DNA of 64,000 nucleotides from Oscillospiraceae bacterium. GTDB lineage: Bacteria > Bacillota > Clostridia > Oscillospirales > Acutalibacteraceae. The stretch is taken from assembly GCA_012520505.1 (NCBI GenBank), contig JAAYOC010000017.1:124001-188000 (forward strand). Reading direction: 5' to 3'. Below are positions 1 through 9,404 of this stretch, piece by piece (the first letter of the stretch is position 1; the number at the start of each line of letters is the position of its first letter). The notes under the pieces are model-generated. The model was not told where the DNA came from and did not search any database. It saw nothing but the letters and a program-made list of their open reading frames with translations. The position numbers and the translations under genes are program-made.

Positions 1-573
1 CTTGCAGCTGAACTTGGAAATGAAAAACTTACTAAAACTGCCGAACAATGTGGTTTTAATCAAACTATTACCGTTGATAATTTTAGATGTGCGCGAAGTC
101 GTTTTGATTTATCAAAAGCATATGATATTGACCGTGCTTGGGCCGGAATTGGGCAATATACAACAATGGTGAATCCTTGTCATATGGCAACTATGCTCGG
201 TGCAATTGCTAATCGTACCGGATACACACCGGAACCGACCCTTATAAAAGGGAAATATACATCAAAAATTAATTTTATGGGTTCCGTATCGGCAAAGCGT
301 CTCGACAATATGCTTAGGTCAAATGTTATGAATTACTATAAAGATTCTCGCTTCCCTAACCTTGATATGTGTGGTAAAACAGGAACTGCAGAAGTTTCAA
401 CAGGCAGACCACATGCTTGGTTCGTTGGTTATTCACAACGCCCTGATTTGCCTTTCGTAATCATTGTTGTTCTCGAAAACAGTGGAGGTACAGGAATTGG
501 AACCGCAGTTCCGGTAGCAAATCAGGTAATGCAAGAAGCTCTTAAACTTTATGTTACAAATTACATGCATTAA
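1..573 (+). CDS. Penicillin-binding protein transpeptidase, C-terminal part (5' truncated by window)
   Basis: The reading frame is open from base 1 and stops at 571-573, so only the last ~190 residues are present. The class B-type transpeptidase KTG box is visible as CGKTGTAE (bases ~370-390). It is preceded by a segment of the form GIGQYTTMVNPCHMATM, equivalent to the GQGxxxxTPLQMA segment of penicillin-binding proteins. The protein would cross-link peptidoglycan outside the membrane; the active-site serine and SxN motif lie upstream of the window. No membrane segment is seen in this part. Which PBP subclass it belongs to cannot be decided from the C-terminus alone. Confidence 0.9.
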   Translation, partial: LAAELGNEKLTKTAEQCGFNQTITVDNFRCARSRFDLSKAYDIDRAWAGIGQYTTMVNPCHMATMLGAIANRTGYTPEPTLIKGKYTSKINFMGSVSAKRLDNMLRSNVMNYYKDSRFPNLDMCGKTGTAEVSTGRPHAWFVGYSQRPDLPFVIIVVLENSGGTGIGTAVPVANQVMQEALKLYVTNYMH

Positions 574-641
574 TACAAACGCAAATAATCAAATGCGTAT
601 GTAATAAAAAATATTTATTCAAAAATTAAGGAGGCATAAAT

Positions 642-1484
642 ATGGCAAATATGAAAGCGGCAGATTATAGACAAATCGCCAGAAAAAATCTTGAAGGGAA
701 GTGGGGTGTTGCAGTTGTAACAACTATGCTTGCAGGTATAATGGGTGCTAGTAACAACTCTTCTGCTTCATCAATCACCTATAATTTTAATTCTATTTTT
801 CAAGACTTTAACTTAGAGGGAACTGAGGGTCTTGATGCAGAAGTTAATACCCTTATAGACGAAATCCTTTCTTCCCCCGGCTTACTTGCAACTATAAGCT
901 TTATTCTTATAATCGTAGCAATTTGGAGCTTTGCAATTTTTGTTATTGCAGGACCAACACGACTAGGTCTTTGTCAATTTAACAAAAACCTCTATTATAA
1001 TGAAGACCCTAAATTTTCTGACCTTTTTTCTCACTTCAACAACTTTAAAAAAGGGTTCTTAACTCTTCTCCTTATGAACATTTTTACATTTCTTTGGACT
1101 CTTCTTTTGATTATTCCGGGAATCATTAAAAGTTTTGCATATTCTATGTCTTTTTATATTCTTATGGAAGACCCTTCACTGGAGCCAAAAGAAGCTATCA
1201 AACGTTCCGAAGAATTAATGAAAGGTCAAAAACTTAACCTTTTCTTCCTTTTTATAAGTTTTATTGGTTGGCAAATTCTATCACTTTTAACATTGGGAAT
1301 TGGTTATTTTTTCCTTTCTCCTTATATGGAACAAGCAACTTATGCTTTCTATAAAAACATTTCAACCCCTGACATTATAGAACCAGACCAAAGCGATTTT
1401 ACAAATGATATGGATACTGAAATTGTAGACATTGAGGATACCGAAATTGTAGACATCAATTCAAGTACTGACGAATGGCCGTAA
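642..1484 (+). CDS. DUF975 family integral membrane protein
   Basis: 280 aa with an aaggagg ribosome site 8-10 bases before the ATG. The N-terminus (MKAADYRQIARKNLEGKWG) matches the start of DUF975 proteins, which have several membrane helices and no known activity. Hydrophobic segments are visible at about residues 22-40, 85-112, 135-170 and 198-228. The last ~35 residues are acidic and carry a doubled DTEIVDI motif, an oddity that looks like a short internal duplication in a cytoplasmic tail. It stands alone between the PBP and a small protein. Membrane location is certain; function is unknown. Confidence 0.8.
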   Translation: MANMKAADYRQIARKNLEGKWGVAVVTTMLAGIMGASNNSSASSITYNFNSIFQDFNLEGTEGLDAEVNTLIDEILSSPGLLATISFILIIVAIWSFAIFVIAGPTRLGLCQFNKNLYYNEDPKFSDLFSHFNNFKKGFLTLLLMNIFTFLWTLLLIIPGIIKSFAYSMSFYILMEDPSLEPKEAIKRSEELMKGQKLNLFFLFISFIGWQILSLLTLGIGYFFLSPYMEQATYAFYKNISTPDIIEPDQSDFTNDMDTEIVDIEDTEIVDINSSTDEWP

Positions 1485-1591
1485 TTTTATATTCACAGGC
1501 TTAGTTATGCTTACCCTATTGATAAAAACCCGTTCAATTGTTATAATTATTTCGTAGATGAATTGATTATTTGCAAGGGGGAGACACAAAA

Positions 1592-1756
1592 ATGAAAGTT
1601 CCACTTAATGAAATCCTCGGTGTTGTTGGTCGTGGAGTTGGAATACTTAGTGATAAACTTCAAAGGTTTATGCATAGCGGTAAAATAGCAGATTTTTGGG
1701 AGTGGGTAGACAAAAAATGGTATCGTTCTACCATGCATGACCCTCGCCATGATTAA
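1592..1756 (+). CDS. Small hypothetical protein (54 aa)
   Basis: 54 aa starting MKVPLNEILGVVGRG. The ATG at 1592 lies about 9 bases after an aagggggag ribosome site, which is why it is preferred to the in-frame TTG at 1571. The N-terminal half is a short amphipathic or hydrophobic stretch (LNEILGVVGRGVGILSDKL). The C-terminal half is rich in W, K, D and R (DFWEWVDKKWYRSTMHDPRHD). A hairpin follows directly, so it appears to be a self-contained transcription unit. No family is recognised; the ribosome site and following terminator support a real gene. Confidence 0.55.
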   Translation: MKVPLNEILGVVGRGVGILSDKLQRFMHSGKIADFWEWVDKKWYRSTMHDPRHD

Positions 1757-1768
1757 TAAATTAAATCA

Positions 1769-1800
1769 GGAGCAACCGCAAGGCTGCTCCTTTAATTCAA
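1769..1800 (+). terminator. Probable rho-independent terminator
   Basis: GGAGCA (1769-1774) pairs with TGCTCC (1785-1790), extended by a CC/GG pair around a GCAA tetraloop, then TTTAATT. The T tract is weak. It separates the 54-aa gene from thrH. Confidence 0.6.
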
Positions 1801-1813
1801 CAGGAGGATATTT

Positions 1814-2416
1814 ATGTATATAGTATGTTTAGACCTTGAAGGTGTATTAGTTCCTGAAATTTGGATTGCTGTTGCAGAAGCAACAAATATTCCAGAACTA
1901 AAAAAAACAACAAGAGATGAGCCTGATTATAACAAGCTCATGAACTACAGACTTGCAATACTAAAAGAACACGGTCTCGGTCTTAAAGAAATTCAAGATG
2001 TTATTGCAACAATTGATCCAATGCCGGGGGCACTGGAGTTTCTTAACAAACTTCGTGAACTTGGTCAGGTAATTATTATCAGCGATACTTTTGCTCAATT
2101 TGCAAAACCTCTTATGAAAAAACTTGGCTGGCCAACACTCCTTTGTAACGAACTTATAGTTGCTGACGATGGAGAAATCACAGGCTTTAAAATGCGTTGT
2201 GAACGTTCCAAATATACAACTGTTAGAGCTCTTCAATCTGCTGGTCTTGAAACAATTGCAAGCGGTGACAGCTTCAATGACCTTGAAATGATAAAAGCCA
2301 GCAAAGCAGGTTTTCTCTTCAAATCTACTGAACAAATTAAAGCTGACTATCCACAGTTCCCTGCCTTTGAAGAATATGATGATCTCTACGAAGCAATAAA
2401 GAACGCAATGGATTGA
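1814..2416 (+). CDS. thrH: ThrH: phosphoserine phosphatase / homoserine phosphotransferase
   Basis: 200 aa HAD-superfamily enzyme with an aggagg ribosome site before the ATG. The N-terminus CLDLEGVLVPEIW is the distinctive ThrH form of the HAD motif I, with DLEG in place of the DxDGT of SerB. Motif II is the ISDT segment, and GDSFNDLEM is the HAD metal-binding motif. Length and overall pattern match Pseudomonas ThrH (~205 aa). The enzyme removes phosphate from phosphoserine and can transfer it to homoserine, linking serine and threonine synthesis. No serine or threonine pathway gene is adjacent. Family assignment is firm; the second activity is inferred from the family. Confidence 0.92.
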   Translation: MYIVCLDLEGVLVPEIWIAVAEATNIPELKKTTRDEPDYNKLMNYRLAILKEHGLGLKEIQDVIATIDPMPGALEFLNKLRELGQVIIISDTFAQFAKPLMKKLGWPTLLCNELIVADDGEITGFKMRCERSKYTTVRALQSAGLETIASGDSFNDLEMIKASKAGFLFKSTEQIKADYPQFPAFEEYDDLYEAIKNAMD

Positions 2417-2517
2417 TTTGTTTTAAGTTTATTATCAATTAAGTCAAAAAACAAAAGCTCTTTGTTTTGAATAAGTGCACGCAAATAAAACATATGACAA
2501 AAGTAAGGAGGCTTTTT

Positions 2518-4068
2518 ATGAAAAAAACAAATGGACTGAAATTAGTAGGCATAACTCTAATATTGGCAATAATATTAGCTTTGCCGCTAAGTATAATCTC
2601 TGTCACTGCAGAAGAAGAAAGTCCTATTGAATCAATAATTGTAGAAAATGATGGATTTTCAATTATTGAAAATGACAGAAATTACGGGTATATGAAAAAA
2701 GATCAAACTGGTTATGATGGAGAAGGAAATCCCATTTTCTCTGAGGAATATTTTTATTATCCGTCTTCTCGCTTTACCCCAACAATCACCATAACTTACA
2801 AAGACCCTGAACTAGAGCCGGAAATTCTTACAAATAAAAATTACTACTCAGAAATCCTCCAAGAATCTGTTCAGTTTATACAAGAATTCCCACAAAAACA
2901 TGATAGTCCATGGACTGTGAATAATACATATCCAGTAAGAGCAGAAATAGGTGGTGCGTCCCAAACATTTAATATAAAAATAGTAGAAAGTCCCGTTGAA
3001 TCAATAACTGCAACAAATGTAATAATTATTGAAAACGACATAAGATATGGATCTCTAACTAAAGAAATCATTGGTTACGATGAAAACACAGGCGAACCCA
3101 TCTATTCCGACAACGAATATTTTCATTATGACCCATACGCTATTAAACCAAAAACAATCACAATAAAATACAAAGATGAAACTAATTTCGGTACAGAAAT
3201 TCTTACCGCAAGTAGTAATTACCGATCAGAAATTCTTAATCAGTTTATTCATTTTGAAGAAAAAGAAATACAGGACTATGAAAACCGATGGGTTTTAGGT
3301 GGAACATATCAATTACGAGCAGAAATAGTAGGCAAATTCGCTTATTTTGATGTGTCTATAATTGAAGGTACCGGTTGGCAAGAATTTGATGAAAAATGGT
3401 ATTATTTCGATGAAAATGGCGAAATGGCAACAAATAAATGGGTTGCTGATACAAAAGGTTGGTGCTATCTCGGAGAAGATGGCGCAATGGTAACAGATAA
3501 ATGGGTTGCAGATAAAGGATACTGGTACTACCTCGGATCTGATGGACGAATGGTAAAAAATAAGTGGGTTGAAGATTCAGTAACTTGGTGTTACCTTGGT
3601 GAAAATGGTGCAATGGTAACTAACCAATGGAAGCAAGATTCTAAAGGATATTGGTATTATCTCGGTGCAAACGGTAGAATCTTAATTAAAAAATGGTTTT
3701 ATTACAACGGATATTGGTATTATTTCGATGCGAACGGTGCAATGGCAACAAATAAATGGGTTGCTGACACTAAAGGGTGGTGCTATCTTGATGCAAAAGG
3801 CAAAATGGTAACCAACAAATGGGTTAGAGACACAGTGACTTGGTGCTATATTGGTGCAGATGGACGCGCTGTTAAGAACCAATGGCAGAAAGATCGTAAT
3901 GGTTGGTGCTACCTTGATGAGAATGCAAGACTTACAGTTGGTTGGAAACAAATTTCCGGTAAATGGTACTATTTCAATAGAAACGGTACTATGGTAACCG
4001 GAAGACAGGTTATTGATGGTGAGGTACACATATTTGATGCTAATGGTGCTTGGATTAGAAAGAACTAG
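2518..4068 (+). CDS. Secreted cell-wall-binding repeat protein (two N-terminal modules)
   Basis: 516 aa. The ATG at 2518 is chosen because aaggagg stands just before it; an in-frame TTG at 2467 has no ribosome site. Residues 1-32 form a signal peptide ending near SVTA-EEES. Two related modules of ~130 aa follow, each opening with a (E)SPxESI motif and ending with a G-x-x-F/Y-D/N-x-x-I segment, resembling bacterial Ig-like beta modules. The C-terminal ~220 residues hold 11 aromatic repeats of the WYYxxxxGxM / WCYLGxDGxM type, as in choline/cell-wall-binding repeat families. It is likely attached non-covalently to the wall. No catalytic domain is seen. It is a paralogue of the next gene. Confidence 0.85.
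   Translation: MKKTNGLKLVGITLILAIILALPLSIISVTAEEESPIESIIVENDGFSIIENDRNYGYMKKDQTGYDGEGNPIFSEEYFYYPSSRFTPTITITYKDPELEPEILTNKNYYSEILQESVQFIQEFPQKHDSPWTVNNTYPVRAEIGGASQTFNIKIVESPVESITATNVIIIENDIRYGSLTKEIIGYDENTGEPIYSDNEYFHYDPYAIKPKTITIKYKDETNFGTEILTASSNYRSEILNQFIHFEEKEIQDYENRWVLGGTYQLRAEIVGKFAYFDVSIIEGTGWQEFDEKWYYFDENGEMATNKWVADTKGWCYLGEDGAMVTDKWVADKGYWYYLGSDGRMVKNKWVEDSVTWCYLGENGAMVTNQWKQDSKGYWYYLGANGRILIKKWFYYNGYWYYFDANGAMATNKWVADTKGWCYLDAKGKMVTNKWVRDTVTWCYIGADGRAVKNQWQKDRNGWCYLDENARLTVGWKQISGKWYYFNRNGTMVTGRQVIDGEVHIFDANGAWIRKN
3370..4020 (+). repeat. Copy 1 of a 651-bp direct repeat encoding the wall-binding repeats
   Basis: Aligns without indels to 6326-6976 in the neighbouring paralogue and is nearly identical by eye, while the upstream modules of the two genes are much less similar. 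Suggests recent duplication or gene conversion of the wall-binding half. Confidence 0.85.
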
Positions 4069-4150
4069 ATAAATACGATTTTCTTAATTCCGATTGTGTT
4101 ATTGATAAGTTCATTGATAAGATGATAGAACAATAAAATACGTGTAAAAT

Positions 4151-4187
4151 GAAGGTGGCTCCATTATGAGAGCCACCTTCGTTATTT
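4151..4187 (+). terminator. Rho-independent terminator
   Basis: Eleven-base stem GAAGGTGGCTC (4151-4161) / GAGCCACCTTC (4170-4180), loop of 8, followed by GTTATTT. It ends the first cell-wall-binding gene. The rest of the 268-base gap to 4337 shows no gene. Confidence 0.8.
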
Positions 4188-4336
4188 AGGTATAATAACT
4201 TTATTTCATTTTCTCTCATAATTTAATCTACTAAAGTAAAAAAGGATTGCTTAATTGATGTTAAGAGGGTAAAATGAACTTTGTAAGGTGTTTTTATAAA
4301 AACACAAATAAAAACGCATAAAATAAGGAGGTCACT

Positions 4337-7018
4337 ATGAAAAGAACAAATAGATTAAAATTGGTAAGTCTAGTTTTAACGTTAGCAATGGTAATATCGT
4401 TTCTACCGCTAAGTGTAATCCCTGTCGCTGCAGAAGAAAGTCCTGTTGCTTCAATAACTGTAGAAAATATATCTCCACTTATTGAAAATTACCATGGCTT
4501 TATGGCGAGAGATGTTATTGGTCATGATGAAGAAGGATATCCCATCTGGTCAGACGAATTTTTTTATTATGACCCTAACTATTCCAAACCTGTAATTACA
4601 ATAGAATATGAGGATGGAACCGGTTTTGAAACAGAAATTCTTGATGGTGGATTTTATGCTTCCTATTACTCGGAAAATCTTGATGAATATGCCGTATTTG
4701 GAGTAAAGTCGCCACAAGACATTGAACATCAGTGGAGTGTAGGTAACACATATACGGCATACGTATTAATAGGTGGTGTATCTACAGAGTTTGATGTAGA
4801 AATAGTGGAAAATCCTATTGAATCAATAACTGTAGAAAATATATCTCCACTTATTGAAAATCACAGTCGCTATGGAATGATGACTCAAGACTGGCTTTAT
4901 TATGATGAGGAAACAGGAACTCATGTTTATTCCGAAGAATATTTTCGTTATTTCCCTAATTGTTCTTATCCTACAGTCACAATAACTTATAAAGAAGAAT
5001 CCGGTTTTGAAACAGAAACTTTTGATGGCAAAGATAATTCTTCTTATTACTCAGAACAGCTTAAAGCCCATGTTGACTTTGTTGAATTTGAAGGCGTGCA
5101 AAATCATGAAAATCCATGGATTGCAGGTAACACATATCAAGTAAGTGCATCGATATGTGGTGTATCCACAACATTTGATGTGGAAATAATAGAAAATCCT
5201 GTTAAATCAATAACTGTAACAGATATAACAGTTTATGAAAATGATAGATATCACGGGTACATGAATAGCAACTACCTTGGTTTCGATGAAAACACAGGCG
5301 AATCTATTTATTCCTCAGAATATTTTTACTACGACCCTGATTGGTTTGAACTAGAAATTGTAGTAGAGTATGAAGAAGATTCCGGTTTTGAAACAGAGAC
5401 TTTAGAAGCTTCTTGGGAAGGTTTTGGTTACTTATATCGCTCAAAACAGCTTGATGATTTTGTTGAGTTTGAAAACGTATCAGAACAAGATTATGACCAT
5501 CAGTGGACTAAAGATAACACATATCAAGTAAGTGCATCGATATGTGGTGTATCCACAACATTTGATGTAGCTATAGTAGAAAGTCCTGTCGAAAGTATAA
5601 CTGTAACAAACATAGAAATATACGAAAATGACAAAGACTATGGCTCTATGGTTGCAGATTACCTTTACTATGATGAAGAAGCAGAAACTGAAATTTTCTC
5701 CGACGAATATTTTTATTATGTGCCTTATTGGTTTGAACTAGAAATTGTAGTAGAGTACAAAGAAGAAACTGGTTTTGATCCAGAGATTTTAAAAGAAAAA
5801 TGGACAGGCGATATGCGCGATTACTACTCAGAAACTCTTGATAGACCTGTTTATTTTGAAGAAACACAAAACTTTTACAATCAATGGAGTGTAGGTACCC
5901 ACACAGTATATGCAGAGATAGCCGGTGTGTCCACAACATTTGATGTAACTATAACAGAAAGTCCTGTCGCTTCAATAACTGTAACAAATGTAGTAATTTT
6001 TGAAAGAGACAAAGAAAATTATGGAAGAATGATTAGGGATTGGCTTGGTTTTGATGAAGACGGAGAACCTATTTTCTCCGACGAATATTTTTGTTACGAT
6101 TTTATACCTTGCGAACCTACAGTTGTAATAACCTATAAAGAGGGAACTGGGTTTGAAACAGAAACTCTTACAGGATCACCTTATATCTCAGAAGAACTTG
6201 GAAAGCCTGTTTATTTTGATGATGAACAAAACTACTTTAATCAATGGACTGCGGGTAGCAAAAATCCGGTAAGGGCAGAAGTACTAGGTAAATATACCAC
6301 TTTCTATGTATTTATAATTGAAGATACCGGTTGGCAAAAATTTGATGAAAAATGGTATTATTTCGACGAAGATGGCAAAATGGCAATAAATAAATGGGTT
6401 AGAGACACTAAGGATTGGTGCTATCTTGGAGAAGATGGCGCAATGGTAACAGATAAATGGGTTGCAGATAAAGGATACTGGTACTACCTCGGATCTGATG
6501 GACGAATGGTAAGAAATAAGTGGGTTAGAGATTCAGTAACTTGGTGTTACCTTGGTGAAAATGGTGCAATGGTAACTAACCAATGGAAGCAAGATAAAGA
6601 AGGATATTGGTATTATCTCGGTGCAAACGGCAGAATCTTGATCAACAAATGGTTTTATTACGACGGATATTGGTATTATTTCGGTGAGAACGGTGCAATG
6701 GCAACAAATAAATGGGTTGCAGATTCTAAAGGTTGGTGCTATCTTGATGCAAAAGGCAAAATGGTAACTAACAAATGGGTTAGAGACACAGTGACTTGGT
6801 GCTATATTGGTGCAGATGGACGCGCTGTTAAGAACCAGTGGCAGAAAGACAGTAATGGTTGGTGCTACCTTGATGAGAATGCAAGACTCACAATTGGTTG
6901 GAAACAAATTTCCGGTAAATGGTACTATTTCAATAGAAACGGTACTATGGTAACCGGAAGACAGGTTATTGATGGTAAGGTGTACAGATTTAATTCTAAT
7001 GGCGTTTGGATCGGATAA
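4337..7018 (+). CDS. Secreted cell-wall-binding repeat protein (five N-terminal modules)
   Basis: 893 aa, ATG after an aaggagg site. Residues 1-31 are a signal peptide (KLVSLVLTLAMVISFLPLS core). Five successive modules of ~125-135 aa follow to about residue 655, each starting with ES/ENPVxSITV and ending with GVSTTFDVxI or similar; they look like Ig-like beta domains. The last ~230 residues carry 11 aromatic wall-binding repeats almost identical to those of the upstream paralogue. Compared with that protein, three extra modules have been gained here or lost there. A role as a surface protein or adhesin is an inference; no enzyme motif or sortase signal is present. Confidence 0.85.
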   Translation: MKRTNRLKLVSLVLTLAMVISFLPLSVIPVAAEESPVASITVENISPLIENYHGFMARDVIGHDEEGYPIWSDEFFYYDPNYSKPVITIEYEDGTGFETEILDGGFYASYYSENLDEYAVFGVKSPQDIEHQWSVGNTYTAYVLIGGVSTEFDVEIVENPIESITVENISPLIENHSRYGMMTQDWLYYDEETGTHVYSEEYFRYFPNCSYPTVTITYKEESGFETETFDGKDNSSYYSEQLKAHVDFVEFEGVQNHENPWIAGNTYQVSASICGVSTTFDVEIIENPVKSITVTDITVYENDRYHGYMNSNYLGFDENTGESIYSSEYFYYDPDWFELEIVVEYEEDSGFETETLEASWEGFGYLYRSKQLDDFVEFENVSEQDYDHQWTKDNTYQVSASICGVSTTFDVAIVESPVESITVTNIEIYENDKDYGSMVADYLYYDEEAETEIFSDEYFYYVPYWFELEIVVEYKEETGFDPEILKEKWTGDMRDYYSETLDRPVYFEETQNFYNQWSVGTHTVYAEIAGVSTTFDVTITESPVASITVTNVVIFERDKENYGRMIRDWLGFDEDGEPIFSDEYFCYDFIPCEPTVVITYKEGTGFETETLTGSPYISEELGKPVYFDDEQNYFNQWTAGSKNPVRAEVLGKYTTFYVFIIEDTGWQKFDEKWYYFDEDGKMAINKWVRDTKDWCYLGEDGAMVTDKWVADKGYWYYLGSDGRMVRNKWVRDSVTWCYLGENGAMVTNQWKQDKEGYWYYLGANGRILINKWFYYDGYWYYFGENGAMATNKWVADSKGWCYLDAKGKMVTNKWVRDTVTWCYIGADGRAVKNQWQKDSNGWCYLDENARLTIGWKQISGKWYYFNRNGTMVTGRQVIDGKVYRFNSNGVWIG
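6326..6976 (+). repeat. Copy 2 of the 651-bp direct repeat
   Basis: Co-linear with 3370-4020; see that entry. Crossing over between the copies would delete about 2.96 kb and fuse the two genes. Confidence 0.85.
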
Positions 7019-7069
7019 ATTAAAAACCCTATTCTAACAATTTAAAATCTAATCAATAAAATTGCATTG

Positions 7070-7112
7070 CTAAAGGGCTTCCGCTAAGAGGCCCTTTAGT
7101 TTTATTTTATTT
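7070..7112 (+). terminator. Rho-independent terminator
   Basis: CTAAAGGGC (7070-7078) pairs with GCCCTTTAG (7091-7099), followed by TTTTATTTTATTTTT. It ends the second cell-wall-binding gene and faces the end of the convergent tad operon. Confidence 0.85.
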
Positions 7113-7124
7113 TTCTTATCTTCT

Positions 7125-7673
7125 CTATTTTCTATAACTTGCTATTTTTTCTAAATTTGCAATGATAAATGCTTGAGCGTTGTTGTTATAGTAATTTGAC
7201 TTATAAACATTCTCACCTTTTATTTCTTTAATTGTACTAATACCAAGCATTTCTCCCTCTTCTGTCGCTACTCTATGTGCTCTTGAATTTTCCACTATCG
7301 TACTCAAATAACCCTGACTCTCAAGCCACTGCGCCATTAAAATACTATTTATTCCTTTTACATTATTTTCAAGTACTCTTTGAATACGATGAGAAATTGC
7401 CGTGAGTTTTACCGGTGTTTCAGAAATTTGAATATTGCTACGTTGTTCTTCCGTAATTCTAAAAGGAACCTTTTTACTGTTTGGAATAGTAATTTTACAA
7501 TCATTTCTAATTATTTGATCTAAAACATTTGCAAGAAAATTAAACATTCTACACATACAAACATCGTTTAAAAGACTGTCTTCCGGTACGGCTTGTCCAT
7601 CTAAAGGATTAATTCCATTCGCTAATTTATCCATATAAAGTTTTGCTGTATAATATTGTTCTTTTTCGTTCAT
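7125..7673 (-). CDS. Hypothetical protein at the end of the tad operon
   Basis: 182 aa. The ATG at 7673 (MNEKEQYYTAK) is preferred because AAAAGGAG lies just upstream; it sits 1 base past the stop of the TPR/WG gene, so translation is probably coupled. The sequence contains KLANGINPLDGQAVPEDS, a hydrophobic helix around FNFLANVLDQII and a late segment RVATEEGEMLGIS. No membrane segment or signal peptide is seen. Proteins with this N-terminal pattern seem to occur as conserved hypotheticals in Clostridia, but I do not recognise a function. Its position last in the operon does not prove a pilus role. Confidence 0.65.
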   Translation of the reverse strand: MNEKEQYYTAKLYMDKLANGINPLDGQAVPEDSLLNDVCMCRMFNFLANVLDQIIRNDCKITIPNSKKVPFRITEEQRSNIQISETPVKLTAISHRIQRVLENNVKGINSILMAQWLESQGYLSTIVENSRAHRVATEEGEMLGISTIKEIKGENVYKSNYYNNNAQAFIIANLEKIASYRK

Positions 7674-7674
7674 T

Positions 7675-8982
7675 TTATTCTCCTTTTCTAAAAGCACACA
7701 ATGTCATTAAAGCGGTACCTGCTTCATTTGAAACAAAAGCACTTCCTTTGCCTGATATTTCTCCTGCAAAGGTAAACTTTGCAGGGATAATTAAAGTTCC
7801 CTTTTCATCAATATATCCCCACTTGCCCCCCACTTTGACTGCTCCAAAACCATTTGAAAAAGATTTTGCTTCATAAAACTGCGGTTTTATTAATACTTTT
7901 CCTCCACTGCTCACATATCCCCATTTACCTTCCTTTTTAAAGGCTAACGGTTCATTTTTTGAATTAGGAAGACAAATATAGTCTGAATTAAAGTCTGAAA
8001 TTCTATTTCCTTTTTCATCACATATGTAATACTTGTCGTTCAAAATCATTATCATTCTTCCATGTTTATTTGTAAATCCATATTCATCAGAAACAATTCC
8101 CTCAAAGTCTGTACTATTTATCACATTAAATTCTTTATCTATTATTTGTATTTGTCCATTTAGTTTTACTACTGCAAAATCACCTGTAAAATTATAAGCA
8201 TTTTCATAAATAAAATTATATTGATTAAGCTCTTTATCTATATATCCATATTTACCATCTATTTTTGCTACCGCTAAACCTGAATAAAAAGGACCTAAAT
8301 ATTCATAATCTTCCTCTGGAACAAGTCTTCTTTGTCCACTTTTATCAATAAAACACCTTTTCCCTTCATGAATGCAAGGATAAAGATTTAAATCTTCACT
8401 TACCACTCCAATATATACTAGTTTTTCTTTTAGAACTCTGTTCCCGGAAGAATTATAAACTGCCATAAATTCTCCGTCTTTTACTACTGCTATTTCAAGA
8501 GTTTCTGTTTTATACCAACTTTTAGGCTCCTTTGCCACCATATATTTCAACGTATATTTAGAACAAAGCTTTAAAATTCGCTTTTTTACTTTCTCTGTTT
8601 GCTCCACTTTGCGTAAAATTTCAACAGCTTTTACATAATCTCCACCACTTTCATATATTTCTGCCAATAAAAGTGTGGTTTCAACATCCACTACATCATT
8701 TTTCAAGATTCTTTCACAAAAACCCTTTGCTTGTCCAAAATCTTCTAATTCAAAACAAATTCTTGCTGCAGAAAATAAAGCTTTTTTATCATTCGGTTTA
8801 ATTTTTAAAGCCTTTTTGTAATAATCTAAAGCTTCATCATAAATTTTCTTTTCATTTGCCTCTTCTGCAAAAACAATTAAACGATTAAAATCATTAGTTC
8901 CACTTTTATTTTTCTTAATTACAACAACCCAAGATGAAACACATAAAACAAATATTATTAACAAAACCACATATCTTTTCAT
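7675..8982 (-). CDS. Membrane-anchored TPR and WG-repeat protein
   Basis: 435 aa with ribosome site GGGAG before the ATG. Residues 4-23 are one hydrophobic anchor (VVLLIIFVLCVSSWVVVI). Residues ~30-130 carry tetratricopeptide-like helices (EALDYYKKALKIKPNDKKAL). The rest contains WG (KWGYI/V) repeats, clearest near the end as GKWGYVSSGGKVLIKP and GKWGYIDEKGTLIIPA. WG repeats form beta structures of unclear binding role. It overlaps the prepilin peptidase gene by 4 bases, placing it in the tad operon. It probably faces outside the membrane as an assembly or scaffold factor; this is inference. Confidence 0.8.
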   Translation of the reverse strand: MKRYVVLLIIFVLCVSSWVVVIKKNKSGTNDFNRLIVFAEEANEKKIYDEALDYYKKALKIKPNDKKALFSAARICFELEDFGQAKGFCERILKNDVVDVETTLLLAEIYESGGDYVKAVEILRKVEQTEKVKKRILKLCSKYTLKYMVAKEPKSWYKTETLEIAVVKDGEFMAVYNSSGNRVLKEKLVYIGVVSEDLNLYPCIHEGKRCFIDKSGQRRLVPEEDYEYLGPFYSGLAVAKIDGKYGYIDKELNQYNFIYENAYNFTGDFAVVKLNGQIQIIDKEFNVINSTDFEGIVSDEYGFTNKHGRMIMILNDKYYICDEKGNRISDFNSDYICLPNSKNEPLAFKKEGKWGYVSSGGKVLIKPQFYEAKSFSNGFGAVKVGGKWGYIDEKGTLIIPAKFTFAGEISGKGSAFVSNEAGTALMTLCAFRKGE

Positions 8983-9404
8983 ACCAATGTGCTCCCTATA
9001 AACCCGATTGCTATAAACGGCGCAAAAGGTAAAGTTGCTTTTTTATCAATCCTTCTAAATATAAGTAATCCCATTGCTGTCAAAAAAGCTGTTACAGAAA
9101 TTATCAGCATTGATATACAAAATTTTTTAATTCCGCAATAAAAAGCTAGAGCGATTAAAAGTTTTATATCTCCCATTCCAATGCCTTCTTTAGATAAAAC
9201 TTGACAAATGCCAATTATCAGCACTGCAATAATTGTCGCAATAAAGGTCTCTACATATGCTTTAATAAATAAAACCTTAATTGCTCCAACTACTACAATT
9301 AACACAACTAATTTATTTGGTATTCTTTTTTGCTTTATGTCTACTACGGCAATCCATATTAAAATTGCAATAACTATACAATTTAATATTATTTCACTCT
9401 TCAT
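8979..9404 (-). CDS. tadV: Type IV prepilin peptidase (TadV/CpaA-like, A24 family)
   Basis: 141 aa, almost wholly hydrophobic with about five membrane helices. The two aspartates of A24 leader peptidases are seen in VVDIKQKRIPN (residue ~22) and GMGDIKLL (residue ~77). The short form without the methylase domain is usual for TadV/CpaA. It would cleave the leader of the Flp prepilin encoded at 13958-14134 and perhaps the TadE-like pseudopilins. The start is supported by GAGGAAG before the ATG; it overlaps the upstream gene by 11 bases. Confidence 0.88.
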   Translation of the reverse strand: MKSEIILNCIVIAILIWIAVVDIKQKRIPNKLVVLIVVVGAIKVLFIKAYVETFIATIIAVLIIGICQVLSKEGIGMGDIKLLIALAFYCGIKKFCISMLIISVTAFLTAMGLLIFRRIDKKATLPFAPFIAIGFIGSTLV

